A stretch of DNA of 34,062 nucleotides from Spirosoma sp. (GCA_014377625.1 JACMPG010000073.1:1-34062), one strand, 5' to 3'; counted from the first letter of the stretch, positions 1 through 9,063 are shown. Translations and numbers: made by a program. Notes: generated from the sequence alone by a model not told the origin.

Positions 1-1
1 T

Positions 2-856
2 TAAGAGTATGTTTTGGAATTATAATCTGTTGATAACAAAGGAGATGAATGCAATTTGTAGCATAGCCTCGGCTGAGGCTACCGTCTTTTCTACATCTCG
101 AAACAGGCGTCGCCGGAAATTGAGCCAGCCAAAACTCCGTTCGACTGGCCAGCGGTTCTTTTCCGGCACAAACCCTTGACTACTTTCCGGCTTTTGTACA
201 ATTTCTGTCTCATAACCAGCCGCTGCCACATACTCGACAAAACTCACTTTATAGCCATGATCGGCAGCAATCATTTTTAGACGCGGAACTTTGCCTTTAA
301 GTCGATCAATCACCAGACGGCCAGCCTCATTATCAGACGTATTGGCCGAGGTTACGGCCAACGACCAGAGCAAGCCCAGTCGATCAACGGCGATGCTGCG
401 TTTGCGCCCATTGATGAGTTTATGGCCGTCGATGCCTGTTTCTTGAGCGATAAACTGCATAATCTTAACCGACTGACTATCAATAGCTAATAAGCTGGGC
501 GTGTCTTCTCGTTGCTGCCTCCTTCGCTCCTTGACGACTAAACTATCGAGCAATTCTTCCCAGACACCCCGCAGTTTGAACTGGCGAAAGTGATAATACA
601 CCGTTTGCCAGGGTGGGTAATTGCCCGCCAACTTATCGAGTTCTCGCCATTGTGCGCCCGTTCGGTTGATCCACAAAATGGCATTGCAAATGGTGCGTAA
701 AGAATGCCACCGTTTTCGTTTGTCGTCGAGAATTTTTTCAATAATTTGCCATTGGGAGTCAGTTAACTCGTAAAAACAGTCTGTCATAGTCTTGGTAGCT
801 TGGTAACTCCAAGATAGGCTGACTCCCGTTTTTATCCTATCCAAAACATACTCTTA
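2..856. mobile_element. Complete IS5-family-like insertion sequence
   Basis: 17-bp perfect terminal inverted repeats taagagtatgttttgga (2-18) and tccaaaacatactctta (840-856) flank a single intact transposase ORF. The exact ends are uncertain by 1-3 bp because the TSD is ambiguous (TTA on both sides is possible). Confidence 0.9.
20..787 (-). CDS. IS5-family DDE transposase
   Basis: Protein motifs LLAIDSQSVKI, AADHGYK and RWPVERSFGWLNFRRRLFRDVE are typical of IS5-family DDE transposases. The ATG at 787 (MTDCFYELTDSQW) is a better start than the TTG at 844. Confidence 0.9.
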   Translation of the reverse strand: MTDCFYELTDSQWQIIEKILDDKRKRWHSLRTICNAILWINRTGAQWRELDKLAGNYPPWQTVYYHFRQFKLRGVWEELLDSLVVKERRRQQREDTPSLLAIDSQSVKIMQFIAQETGIDGHKLINGRKRSIAVDRLGLLWSLAVTSANTSDNEAGRLVIDRLKGKVPRLKMIAADHGYKVSFVEYVAAAGYETEIVQKPESSQGFVPEKNRWPVERSFGWLNFRRRLFRDVEKTVASAEAMLQIAFISFVINRL

Positions 857-1445
857 TATGGACGTTCAGAGTAGCAGGGCTAAATCGTTTCTGCTCTACC
901 AGAAACAGCAGGTATTTCTGATAGCCGGCTTTGGTGTACTCATCCAGTGGCCTGGCTCCAACGTAACGGATTAGAGTAATCAGGGCCTGTTTATAGTTTT
1001 TGAGGGTCTTGTAACTGTACTGCTGCACCCGGAGCGCGTTGGTTACAGCCACGATAACCGGATGCCGGTCGTATTCGCGCATCGGCGGAGCATATCGAAA
1101 CGGCTTTGGATGGGTAGCTATCGTTCGTTTACTGAGCGGGGGCCCTCCAGCCGGGGGCCCTCCAGCCGGGGGCCAGGCTGGGTTCACTGCCTGTTCGACT
1201 TCTGGAGCGGTAGCGTCTGGCTTGTAGAGTCGCACAACGGCTTCATCGAACCGGCAGTAGTCTCTACCGAAAAGCTGACCAAGCTTAATAACGCTTTCGC
1301 GGGTATTCGGTACCGTCCAGCACGTGCGGGAGTAACTCCACCGACGGCCCGGCACCTGACGAATCAGGTCGTTGCCATCGGGATTCTGCGGGAACGAGAC
1401 GGCCAGTAAGGCGGGGTCTTTCTGGTCGATGCGGATGGTGGTCAT
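857..1445 (-). pseudogene. Tyrosine recombinase/phage integrase, N-terminal fragment interrupted by the IS
   Basis: N-terminal ...PGRRWSYSRTCWTVPNT... followed by a SAM-like core-binding domain (SYKTLKNYKQALITLIRYV...YQKYLLFLVEQKRFSPATLNVHI). Reading then enters the IS end (RVCFG*) and no catalytic domain is present. Confidence 0.8.
1138..1174. repeat. 15-bp tandem repeat (gggggccctccagcc, ~2.5 copies) inside the integrase fragment
   Basis: gggggccctccagcc at 1138-1152 and 1153-1167, with a partial copy at 1168-1174. Encodes PPAGGPPAGGPP on the minus strand. Confidence 0.9.
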
Positions 1446-1535
1446 TTGGTGGAATAGTCGTTCAGATTAGTGTAGCCATCGGATAACGTCAAAAAGTTAT
1501 CCAATGACCAAAAGCTATACACCATTCAGACGGGC

Positions 1536-3095
1536 TTACAGCTCAAACGTAATGCCCTGGGCCAGGGGCATGGTGGTACCGTAGTTGAGGGTGTTGGTTT
1601 GTCGGCGCATGTAGGCTTTCCAGGCATCGGAGCCGGATTCGCGGCCTCCGCCGGTTTCTTTTTCACCCCCGAAGGCCCCGCCAATTTCCGCTCCCGACGT
1701 ACCGATGTTCACGTTGGCAATGCCACAGTCAGAGCCGGTCGCGCTCAGGAATCGCTCGGCTTCGCGCAGGTTGAGGGTAAAAATGGCACTCGATAACCCC
1801 TGCGGTACGCCGTTCTGCTGGGCAATGGCATCGTCCAGCGTGCTGTATTTGAGCATATACAGAATGGGGGCGAACGTTTCGCGCTGCACTACGGGCCACT
1901 GATTCTGGGCCTCGGCAATGCAGGGGCGCACGTAACAGCCCGACTCAAATTCAGGCCCGGTCAGCACGCCCGGCTCCACTACGAAGGTGCCACCAAACTC
2001 GCGAATTTCTTTTGCGGAAGCCTGATACCCGTTCACGGCGGCTTTGTCAATGACGGGCCCAACGTGGTACTGCTCGTTGAGTGGGTCGCCGATTTGCAGC
2101 TGGGCGTATGCCTTTTTAAGCCGCTTTTTCACATCGTCGTAGATGCCTTCCTGCACAATAATCCGGCGGGTGCTGGTACAGCGTTGCCCCGCAGTACCCA
2201 CCGCGCCAAATACAATGGCCGGAATGGCAAGGTCCAGATCGGCCTGGTCCGATACGATGATGGCGTTATTGCCGCCCAGTTCCAGCAGGCTCCGGCCCAG
2301 CCGCTCGGCCACGGCCACGGCCACGGCTTTACCCATGCGGGTGCTGCCCGTGGCCGACACCAGCGCCACGCGGGGGTCGTGCGCCAGCCACTCGCCGGCG
2401 TGGCGCTCGCCCGTAATCAGGCACGACACGCCTTCTGGTACGTTATTGTTGCGCAGGACTTCGCCAATGATCTGCTGACAGGCCAGGGCCGTGAGGGGTG
2501 TTTTTTCGGAGGGTTTCCAGACGCATACGTCGCCACAGATCCAGGCCAGCATGGCGTTCCAGGACCAGACGGCCACCGGGAAGTTGAACGCCGAAATGAT
2601 GCCGACTATGCCCAGTGGGTGGTACTGCTCCAGCATCCGGTGGGCCGGGCGTTCGGAGTGCATCGACAGGCCGTACAACTGCCGTGACTGCCCCACGGCA
2701 AAATCGCAGATGTCGATAATTTCCTGCACTTCGCCCAGTCCTTCCTGAAGCGACTTGCCCATTTCGTAACTCACCAGCGTACCCAGTTCGCGCTTGTACC
2801 GGCGAAACTGCTCGCCCATCTGCCGCACAATTTCGCCCCGGCGCGGGGCCGGTACCTGCCGCCATTCGGCAAAGGCCGTTTGGGCCGTTTCGATGACGCG
2901 GTCGTAGTCGGCGCGGGTGCTGGCATGAACGCGGGCAATGAGCTTACCGTCGGCGGGTGAGTAGGAGTCGATGGTTTTGGTATCGGCACTGTGCCAGAAT
3001 TGCTGGCCGGTGCTGGTGCCGGGTTTGAGAGACTGCGCGGGCAGCGGGAGAATAGATTGCATAAGCGGTTTTGTTGTCGATTGGTAATTAGGCAA
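1536..3095 (-). CDS. Aldehyde dehydrogenase, ALDH7/L-aminoadipate-semialdehyde dehydrogenase-like
   Basis: 519 aa with FNFPVAVWSWN, ELGGNNAIIV and GTAGQRCTSTRR motifs and an ALDH7-like C-terminus (GGGRESGSDAWKAYMRRQTNTLNYG). Confidence 0.92.
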   Translation of the reverse strand: MPNYQSTTKPLMQSILPLPAQSLKPGTSTGQQFWHSADTKTIDSYSPADGKLIARVHASTRADYDRVIETAQTAFAEWRQVPAPRRGEIVRQMGEQFRRYKRELGTLVSYEMGKSLQEGLGEVQEIIDICDFAVGQSRQLYGLSMHSERPAHRMLEQYHPLGIVGIISAFNFPVAVWSWNAMLAWICGDVCVWKPSEKTPLTALACQQIIGEVLRNNNVPEGVSCLITGERHAGEWLAHDPRVALVSATGSTRMGKAVAVAVAERLGRSLLELGGNNAIIVSDQADLDLAIPAIVFGAVGTAGQRCTSTRRIIVQEGIYDDVKKRLKKAYAQLQIGDPLNEQYHVGPVIDKAAVNGYQASAKEIREFGGTFVVEPGVLTGPEFESGCYVRPCIAEAQNQWPVVQRETFAPILYMLKYSTLDDAIAQQNGVPQGLSSAIFTLNLREAERFLSATGSDCGIANVNIGTSGAEIGGAFGGEKETGGGRESGSDAWKAYMRRQTNTLNYGTTMPLAQGITFEL

Positions 3096-3197
3096 AGCTA
3101 TCAGCCCCAGCCTAATGACCGACTACCGGGCCACAAACTTTTTGGTCTATTGACGGTTAAAATCAGACAGATCAACAACTCTACATATCCCAACGTC

Positions 3198-4109
3198 ATG
3201 AAAATCAACCAACTTTTTGGTCTTACCCTGCTCCTGGGTGGCTTGTACGTTACTACTGGCTGTAGCCAGATCAGGACTATGACGGAAAAGAAAACCAGCC
3301 TCAACACGGGTCAGCGCACCACGTCCGACACCAGCGTTCAGGATGCCCGATACATGCGTACGTCGGTCAGCGACGGTACCGCCACCAACAATAGCAACAC
3401 CACCAACTACAACAGCAACAACGCCGTGAATAACCCCACCGGCGCGGGCGGCAACCCAAACACGCACACGGCCCCCGGCAAACCGGCAACCAGCGACATG
3501 GGATCATTGGAACGCACGGACGGGATGAAGAACGGCACCAACTCTACCAGCGGTGCCAATGCGGGGACAGCAGCCGCGATTGAAAAAGCCCCTACCAACA
3601 GCAAAACGCCCGCCGTTGACGCGGGCAGCACGGACCGCAACACCAGCATCGGCGACTTTATTGCCTCCTCTCCCAACTACACGACCCTGCAAAACGCGCT
3701 TCAGGCCACCGGCCTCGGCGAAACCCTGAAAGCTGGTGGCTCCTATACGTTGTTTGCTCCTTCCAATGCAGCGTTCAGGAAAGTCTCTGCCGACCTTGCG
3801 GGCAAACTGCTGGATGGCAACAACCGCGATGCACTCAAACAGCTGCTGCTTAACCATGTAGTTGATGGTGCAGTTAATGCCGGGCAGCTAAAAGAAAAAA
3901 TAAAAGCGTCGAACGGAAAAGCCACGCTGAAGACAATGGCTGGTGGTACGCTGACAGCTACGCTGGAAAGCGGGGGTAGCATCACCCTTACCGATGCGCA
4001 GGGACAAACAGCCCGCGTAACGGGTAGTGACGTTGCTCAGACCAACGGCGTTGTCCACGAAGTATCGTCAGTATTGATGTCACAAATGGGCGCGTCGGCA
4101 TTTCGTTAA
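3198..4109 (+). CDS. Fasciclin-domain lipoprotein
   Basis: Signal with lipobox-like TTGCS, a T/N/S-rich linker, then a fasciclin domain (TLQNALQATGLGETLKAGGSYTLFAPSNAAFRKVS...LLLNHVVDGAV). The ATG at 3198 gives a clean signal peptide; the ORF-track start at 2991 overlaps the ALDH gene. Confidence 0.88.
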   Translation: MKINQLFGLTLLLGGLYVTTGCSQIRTMTEKKTSLNTGQRTTSDTSVQDARYMRTSVSDGTATNNSNTTNYNSNNAVNNPTGAGGNPNTHTAPGKPATSDMGSLERTDGMKNGTNSTSGANAGTAAAIEKAPTNSKTPAVDAGSTDRNTSIGDFIASSPNYTTLQNALQATGLGETLKAGGSYTLFAPSNAAFRKVSADLAGKLLDGNNRDALKQLLLNHVVDGAVNAGQLKEKIKASNGKATLKTMAGGTLTATLESGGSITLTDAQGQTARVTGSDVAQTNGVVHEVSSVLMSQMGASAFR

Positions 4110-4256
4110 CAACTCCATTCGGTCGGCTGGCTGGAATCTTTTAGGCAGCAATCTGTTTCATATTTGTTGTCCTGATTAGGTTTGTTACCTCCTCTTATTC
4201 AGTAGCAGTATTCAAGATGGACATGGCCTGTTTGCGTTGAAACAGGCAAAGTCCGC

Positions 4257-4264
4257 TATATTTG
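4257..4264 (+). promoter_or_regulatory. Putative Bacteroidota-type promoter (TATATTTG, with TTTG at 4231-4234)
   Basis: Matches the TAnnTTTG -7 consensus with an upstream TTTG 22 nt away. Lies just before the sigma-factor gene. Confidence 0.5.
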
Positions 4265-4284
4265 ACCCTGTTAACTTCATTTGC

Positions 4285-4836
4285 GTGAAACACCAGTCTT
4301 CCACAGTTTCAGAAAGTGTCCTGCTCGAAAAGCTGCGCCAGCGCGATCAGCAGGCATTTCAGCGGCTCTACGATCAATATTCAGCTGCTCTCTATGGTGT
4401 TGTTCTGCGCATTGTGCGTGACGATGAACAGGCGCAGGACTTGCTTCAGGATATCTTCGTAAAAATCTGGAAGAACCTCGACAATTACGACGCCACCAAG
4501 GGTCGATTATTTACCTGGCTGCTGAATATTGCCCGGAATACCTCCATCGATGCCATACGCGCCCGCAAGTCGCAACCCAACAGTGCAATCCGAACTGACG
4601 AGGAGACCGTACATATTGTTGACCGGCAGCACAATACTGAACAGCCTAACTCCGATTACATTGGGATGCAGGATATGGTAAATCAACTCCGGCCCGACCG
4701 TAAACAACTTATCGATCTGGTTTATTTTGGCGGTTTTACCCACGAAGAAGCCGCCCAGGAACTTGACCTGCCCCTGGGTACGGTAAAAACCAGAATCCGG
4801 GCTGCATTACAAGAATTGAAACAACTGTTTAAGTAA
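4285..4836 (+). CDS. ECF RNA polymerase sigma factor (sigma-70 family)
   Basis: Region 2 (FQRLYDQYSAALYGVVLRIVRDDEQAQDLLQDIFVKIWKN) and region 4 (YFGGFTHEEAAQELDLPLGTVKTRIRAALQEL). The GTG start at 4285 is preferred over the TTG at 4237, which lies within the putative promoter. Confidence 0.88.
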   Translation: MKHQSSTVSESVLLEKLRQRDQQAFQRLYDQYSAALYGVVLRIVRDDEQAQDLLQDIFVKIWKNLDNYDATKGRLFTWLLNIARNTSIDAIRARKSQPNSAIRTDEETVHIVDRQHNTEQPNSDYIGMQDMVNQLRPDRKQLIDLVYFGGFTHEEAAQELDLPLGTVKTRIRAALQELKQLFK

Positions 4837-4839
4837 AAA

Positions 4840-5658
4840 ATGAACGTTCCGGAATATATAGCGTCAGGCATCCTCGAATCGTACGTAACAGGCGCAGTTA
4901 GCGACCAGGAACGTCGGGAGGTGGATTGTATGTCCACTATCTATCCAGAAATAAAGCAGGAACTTGACGAACTGGCCGTTGCCCTTGAACGCTACACAAG
5001 TCAGTTCAGCGTTGAGCCGCCCGAGTCCATTAAAGAAAGATTGCTTGCTCAACTGGATTTCGACGTACCCATCCGCTCTGAAACGGTAATCCGGCCTATG
5101 CCCATCGACCGTGCCGAGGGAGGGGGTAGTCTATCCTTCCGAACAACGTGGGTGGTGGCAGCGTCGGTTGGATTATTACTCTTGATTTTTTCGGTGTTTC
5201 TGCTGTCTCAGCTTCGCAACAATCAGCAGACTATTAGCTCGCTCCGCAACACGAACAGTTCGCTTCAGACCGAAGCAGGGCATCTGCGCGATCAGCAAGG
5301 CCAAACGGAACAAATACTTGCATTGCTGCGGCAGCCCGAGACCCAAACGATTGGCCTGGCGGGCAACGAAAAAGCGCCCAATGGCAAACTGACCGTTTTC
5401 TGGAATGCCACTACCAGACAGGTAGCGGTTGACGTGCGGTCGCTGCCCGCCCTGCCCGCCAATCAGCAGTATCAGCTCTGGTCTCTGGTAGATGGCAAAC
5501 CGGTAGATGCCGGGGTGTTCGATTCGGGCGAAGAAGTACAGCTTACGAACCGGCCTATCGGCAGGGCCGACGTGTTCGCCGTGACCATCGAGAAACGCGG
5601 GGGTAGCCCCACGCCTACCCTATCGACACTTCTGGCCACGGGTCAGGTCAACTCCTGA
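4840..5658 (+). CDS. Anti-sigma factor, RskA-like
   Basis: Immediately downstream of the ECF sigma gene. Single TM segment (TWVVAASVGLLLLIFSVFLL) and an RskA C-terminal domain (VFWNATTRQVAVDVRSLPALPANQQYQLWSLVDGKPVDAGVF...VTIEKRGGSPTPTLSTLLATG). Confidence 0.9.
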   Translation: MNVPEYIASGILESYVTGAVSDQERREVDCMSTIYPEIKQELDELAVALERYTSQFSVEPPESIKERLLAQLDFDVPIRSETVIRPMPIDRAEGGGSLSFRTTWVVAASVGLLLLIFSVFLLSQLRNNQQTISSLRNTNSSLQTEAGHLRDQQGQTEQILALLRQPETQTIGLAGNEKAPNGKLTVFWNATTRQVAVDVRSLPALPANQQYQLWSLVDGKPVDAGVFDSGEEVQLTNRPIGRADVFAVTIEKRGGSPTPTLSTLLATGQVNS

Positions 5659-5732
5659 ACGAACGGCCCACGCCTTTCGTTTTACAGACGTGATTCAGGT
5701 GAATCTACGTACTCGACACAACACTTTTTCAA

Positions 5733-6239
5733 ATGAAAACCCTACTGATTCTGGCCAGTTTAGCCTGGTCTACCCCACTTCTGATTTCCACGCCGAATGC
5801 CCCCGCATTACCCACTCAGGGCGGTCGGAAGGTGGTAAAAACCGAAGCCGAGTGGAAAAAAACCCTCACTCCCGATCAATTTACTGTCCTGCGCAAAGAA
5901 GGTACCGAACGGGCCTTCAGCAGCCCACTAAACGACAATCACGAACAGGGGGTATTTTACTGCGCCGGTTGCCACAACGCCGTATTCGCTTCCGATGCCA
6001 AATTTGAGTCGGGTACGGGATGGCCGAGCTTTTACAAGCCCATCGCGAAAAACGCCGTGACTGAAAAATCCGACAAAGCGTACGGAATGGTACGGACCGA
6101 AATCGAATGCAGTGTGTGTGGCGGACACCTCGGCCACGTCTTTGACGATGGCCCTAAACCTACCGGCCTGCGCTACTGCATGAACGGCGTAGCCATGACG
6201 TTCGAGAAAGCCGATCCGAAAAAAGAAGCGGGGAAATAA
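5733..6239 (+). CDS. msrB: Peptide-methionine (R)-S-oxide reductase, probably exported
   Basis: SelR domain: GVFYCAGCHNAVFASDAKFESGTGWPSFYKP, zinc CxxC pairs (CAGC, CSVC), GGHLGHVFDDGPKPTGLRYCMNG. N-terminal signal-like hydrophobic segment. Confidence 0.92.
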   Translation: MKTLLILASLAWSTPLLISTPNAPALPTQGGRKVVKTEAEWKKTLTPDQFTVLRKEGTERAFSSPLNDNHEQGVFYCAGCHNAVFASDAKFESGTGWPSFYKPIAKNAVTEKSDKAYGMVRTEIECSVCGGHLGHVFDDGPKPTGLRYCMNGVAMTFEKADPKKEAGK

Positions 6240-6258
6240 AGAAAGGACTGTAAAGAAT

Positions 6259-6314
6259 AAAGGGATAGGGGGTAGCTGACGCGAGTTGTGTGTCAGCTAC
6301 CCCTGTCCCTTTTT
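6259..6314 (+). terminator. Long-stem intrinsic terminator after msrB
   Basis: aaagggatagggggtagctgac (6259-6280) pairs with gtcagctacccctgtcccttt (6292-6312) with one bulge and one wobble. A T-run follows at 6310-6314. Confidence 0.8.
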
Positions 6315-6428
6315 ACCCCTTCCCCCCTTATATCCACATCGGGCTTTTTTGCGTTATCTTTGGTGCCCGCACAACCTGCCAAAGCACTACGTAGCACGCG
6401 TGGGATATCAGCTACAAATCAAAATCGC

Positions 6429-8966
6429 ATGAGTGAAAACAGGGAGCGATTCCGGGCCGTTCGGAACGCCTTCGGATCGTTTCGACGACGCCGGGCACAA
6501 TTTATCGATGCCAGACGGCGCGTCAGCCAGACTCTTTTCGGAAAATACCGAAGCCAGCTACGAACGTTCGTTCATCAATACATTGACCCCGATACGTGGT
6601 ATTACCCATACCTGAAAAATGGGGTCCGGTGGTCACTCGTTCTGGCCCTGGCGTTGGGCGTATATACGTTTGTTCTCAACTACAACTTCCTGTATCTGAC
6701 GGGTCCCATGCCATCGGTAGAGGAGCTCAAGAACCCCAAGCTCAATCAGGCGTCGGAGATCTGGTCGCAGGATAACACGATGATTGGCAAGTTTTACGCT
6801 GAGAACCGAACGCCCATCAAGTTCGAAAACATTCCAAAACCGCTCATCAACGCGCTGATTGCTACCGAAGATGTACGCTTCTACGATCATGGTGGCATTG
6901 ACCCCCGCGCCATTGGCCGGGCCGTGTTTAGCCTGGGGCGGGACGGGGGCGGCTCGACCATTACGCAGCAACTGGCCAAAAACCTCTTTAAAACCCGCCG
7001 GAAACAGGATACGGGCCTGCTCGCCCGGATTCCGTTTATCCGTAAGATCATTTATAAATCCAAGGAGTGGCTCATGGCCCTCAAACTGGAGAGTAATCTG
7101 ACAAAAGATCAGATTTTGACGTATTACTTCAACACGGTTGATTACGGCAGTAATTCGTTTGGGCTGAAAACGGCTGCCCGCACCTTTTTCAATAAAGTAC
7201 CCGACAGCCTCAATGTGCAGGAAGGAGCCGTGCTGGTAGGTTTGCAAAAAGCCACAACGGCCTACAATCCGCTCCGCAACCCAGAACGCTCGGAAGCACG
7301 CCGAAATATAGTGCTGAGTCAGATGGCCAAATATAAGTTCCTGACCCCAAAACAGGCTGACTCTATCAGCACGCTACCGTTAGTAACCGACTACACACCC
7401 GAAGACCCAAACGCCGAAACCGCCAGCTACCTCAAACTCGCCGTGCAGGATTTCGTAAAAAAATGGGGCGACGAAAATGGCTATGACCTATACACCGACG
7501 GGCTGCGCATTGTAACAACCATCAACTCCCGGATGCAGCAGTACGCCGAACAGGCCACCAGCGAGAAGATGAAGTCACTGCAACGTACCTTCGACAATCA
7601 CTGGCGGGGCCGCAACCCCTGGACCGACGAGGAAGGCAACGAAATTCCCGGCTTTATTGACTCGGTAGCCCGGCGTACCGAACGCTACAAAACCCTGAGT
7701 CGCCGGTTCCTGCCGCTCTATCCCGACTCGATCGATTACTACATGAAAAACGTGAAGTCCAAGATGCGCGTTTTCAGTTGGGACAACAAAAAGAACTATG
7801 AAACAAAAGAAATGACGCCCTACGATTCCATTGTCTACTACAAGCGTTTCTTACAGGCGGGTATGGTAGCGATGGACCCGCACACGGGCTACATTCGGGC
7901 GTGGGTGGGTGGTCTGGACTATAATTTTTTCAAGTACGACCACGTAAAGCAGGGCAAACGGCAGCCCGGCTCCACCTTTAAACCGTTCGTGTATACCACT
8001 GCCATCGATGATACGATGAGCAACCTCAGCCCGTGCGACCGCATTCAGGACCGCCCCTTCCGGAAGGAATACCGCGAAAATGGCGAGAACAAAGTATGGC
8101 AACCCCGCAACTCAACCGGCTATTACTCCTACTCGAACCTGACCCTGCGCCGGGCCATGGCCCGCTCGGTCAACTCCATCACCGCCCGCCTTACCGACGA
8201 TGTAGGCCCGGAGCGCGTGGCTCAGTACGCCCACCGGATGGGTATCAAAAGCAAACTCGAAGCAGTACCCTCCATTGGGCTGGGATCGTCCGATGTATCG
8301 CTGTATGAGCTGGTAGATGCCTACTGTACCTTCGTAAATGAAGGCAAATCCATTGAGCCACTCATTGTACAGCGCATTGAAGACCGGGAGGGCAACGTAA
8401 TTCAAACGTTTGAGTCGGAACAGAAGCAGGCCATCAGCCCCGAATCAGCGTTTTTGATGCGGTACATGCTCCAGGGTGGCTTGCAGGAATCGGGCGGTAC
8501 GTCGCAGGGGTTATGGTCGTATAGTTTATGGAAAAACGGTCATGAGATGGGCGGAAAGACCGGCACCACCTCCAATAATTCCGACGGCTGGTTTGTGGGT
8601 GTTTCGCAGAAGCTGGTCGTGGGAGCCTGGGTGGGGGGCGACGACCGGAGTATCCACTTCCGCTCAACCGACCTCGGCGAAGGAGCTAAAACAGCCTTAC
8701 CCATTGTGGGGAAATTTCTGGAGAAAGTCTATGCCGATTCCAGGTTTGCGCAGTTGCAGGGGCCGTTTGAAAAGCCGACCGTGACCATCACAAAAGACTA
8801 CCAGAATTGCAGCTACGGCTACGACGACGAGGAGCAGGCTACTGAACCTGACTCGATCAATACGGATGCGGAGACAGTTGATTCGATGTTTGTTCCCACA
8901 CCGCCTGTACCCAACACATTACCTGCCACCCCACCCCGCCCGCCCGACACAACACGGGGGCAATGA
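6429..8966 (+). CDS. Class A penicillin-binding protein 1A (transglycosylase/transpeptidase)
   Basis: GT51 domain (ATEDVRFYDHGGIDPRAIGRA...GGSTITQQLAKNLF) and transpeptidase motifs (PGSTFKPFVY, SVN, KTGTT). The ATG at 6429 is preferred because the ORF-track start at 6288 lies in the preceding terminator; a TATCTTTG -7-like motif sits at 6355-6362. Confidence 0.93.
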   Translation: MSENRERFRAVRNAFGSFRRRRAQFIDARRRVSQTLFGKYRSQLRTFVHQYIDPDTWYYPYLKNGVRWSLVLALALGVYTFVLNYNFLYLTGPMPSVEELKNPKLNQASEIWSQDNTMIGKFYAENRTPIKFENIPKPLINALIATEDVRFYDHGGIDPRAIGRAVFSLGRDGGGSTITQQLAKNLFKTRRKQDTGLLARIPFIRKIIYKSKEWLMALKLESNLTKDQILTYYFNTVDYGSNSFGLKTAARTFFNKVPDSLNVQEGAVLVGLQKATTAYNPLRNPERSEARRNIVLSQMAKYKFLTPKQADSISTLPLVTDYTPEDPNAETASYLKLAVQDFVKKWGDENGYDLYTDGLRIVTTINSRMQQYAEQATSEKMKSLQRTFDNHWRGRNPWTDEEGNEIPGFIDSVARRTERYKTLSRRFLPLYPDSIDYYMKNVKSKMRVFSWDNKKNYETKEMTPYDSIVYYKRFLQAGMVAMDPHTGYIRAWVGGLDYNFFKYDHVKQGKRQPGSTFKPFVYTTAIDDTMSNLSPCDRIQDRPFRKEYRENGENKVWQPRNSTGYYSYSNLTLRRAMARSVNSITARLTDDVGPERVAQYAHRMGIKSKLEAVPSIGLGSSDVSLYELVDAYCTFVNEGKSIEPLIVQRIEDREGNVIQTFESEQKQAISPESAFLMRYMLQGGLQESGGTSQGLWSYSLWKNGHEMGGKTGTTSNNSDGWFVGVSQKLVVGAWVGGDDRSIHFRSTDLGEGAKTALPIVGKFLEKVYADSRFAQLQGPFEKPTVTITKDYQNCSYGYDDEEQATEPDSINTDAETVDSMFVPTPPVPNTLPATPPRPPDTTRGQ

Positions 8967-8968
8967 GC

Positions 8969-9063
8969 AGTAGCCCGGACCAGGAGGTCCGGTAGCCGTA
9001 AGGCTTAGAAAGCCAGTTATTGTGTTAGCCTTGCGGCTACCGGATCAGCACGTCCGGGCTACT
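8969..9063. repeat. REP/BIME-like imperfect inverted repeat
   Basis: Left arm AGTAGCCCGGACCAGGAGGTCCGGTAGCCGTAAGGCT (8969-9005). Right arm, on the minus strand, AGTAGCCCGGACGTGCTGATCCGGTAGCCGCAAGGCTA (9063-9026). Each arm itself folds into two mini-hairpins. Confidence 0.85.

Noticed and set aside
1138-1174. Possible CRISPR-like or VNTR array
   Set aside because: Only 2.5 contiguous 15-bp units with no spacers; it is an in-frame coding repeat.
2064-2687. 207-aa plus-strand ORF inside the aldehyde dehydrogenase gene
   Set aside because: Antisense shadow ORF; HGHGHGF-type runs are frame artefacts of the ALDH codons.
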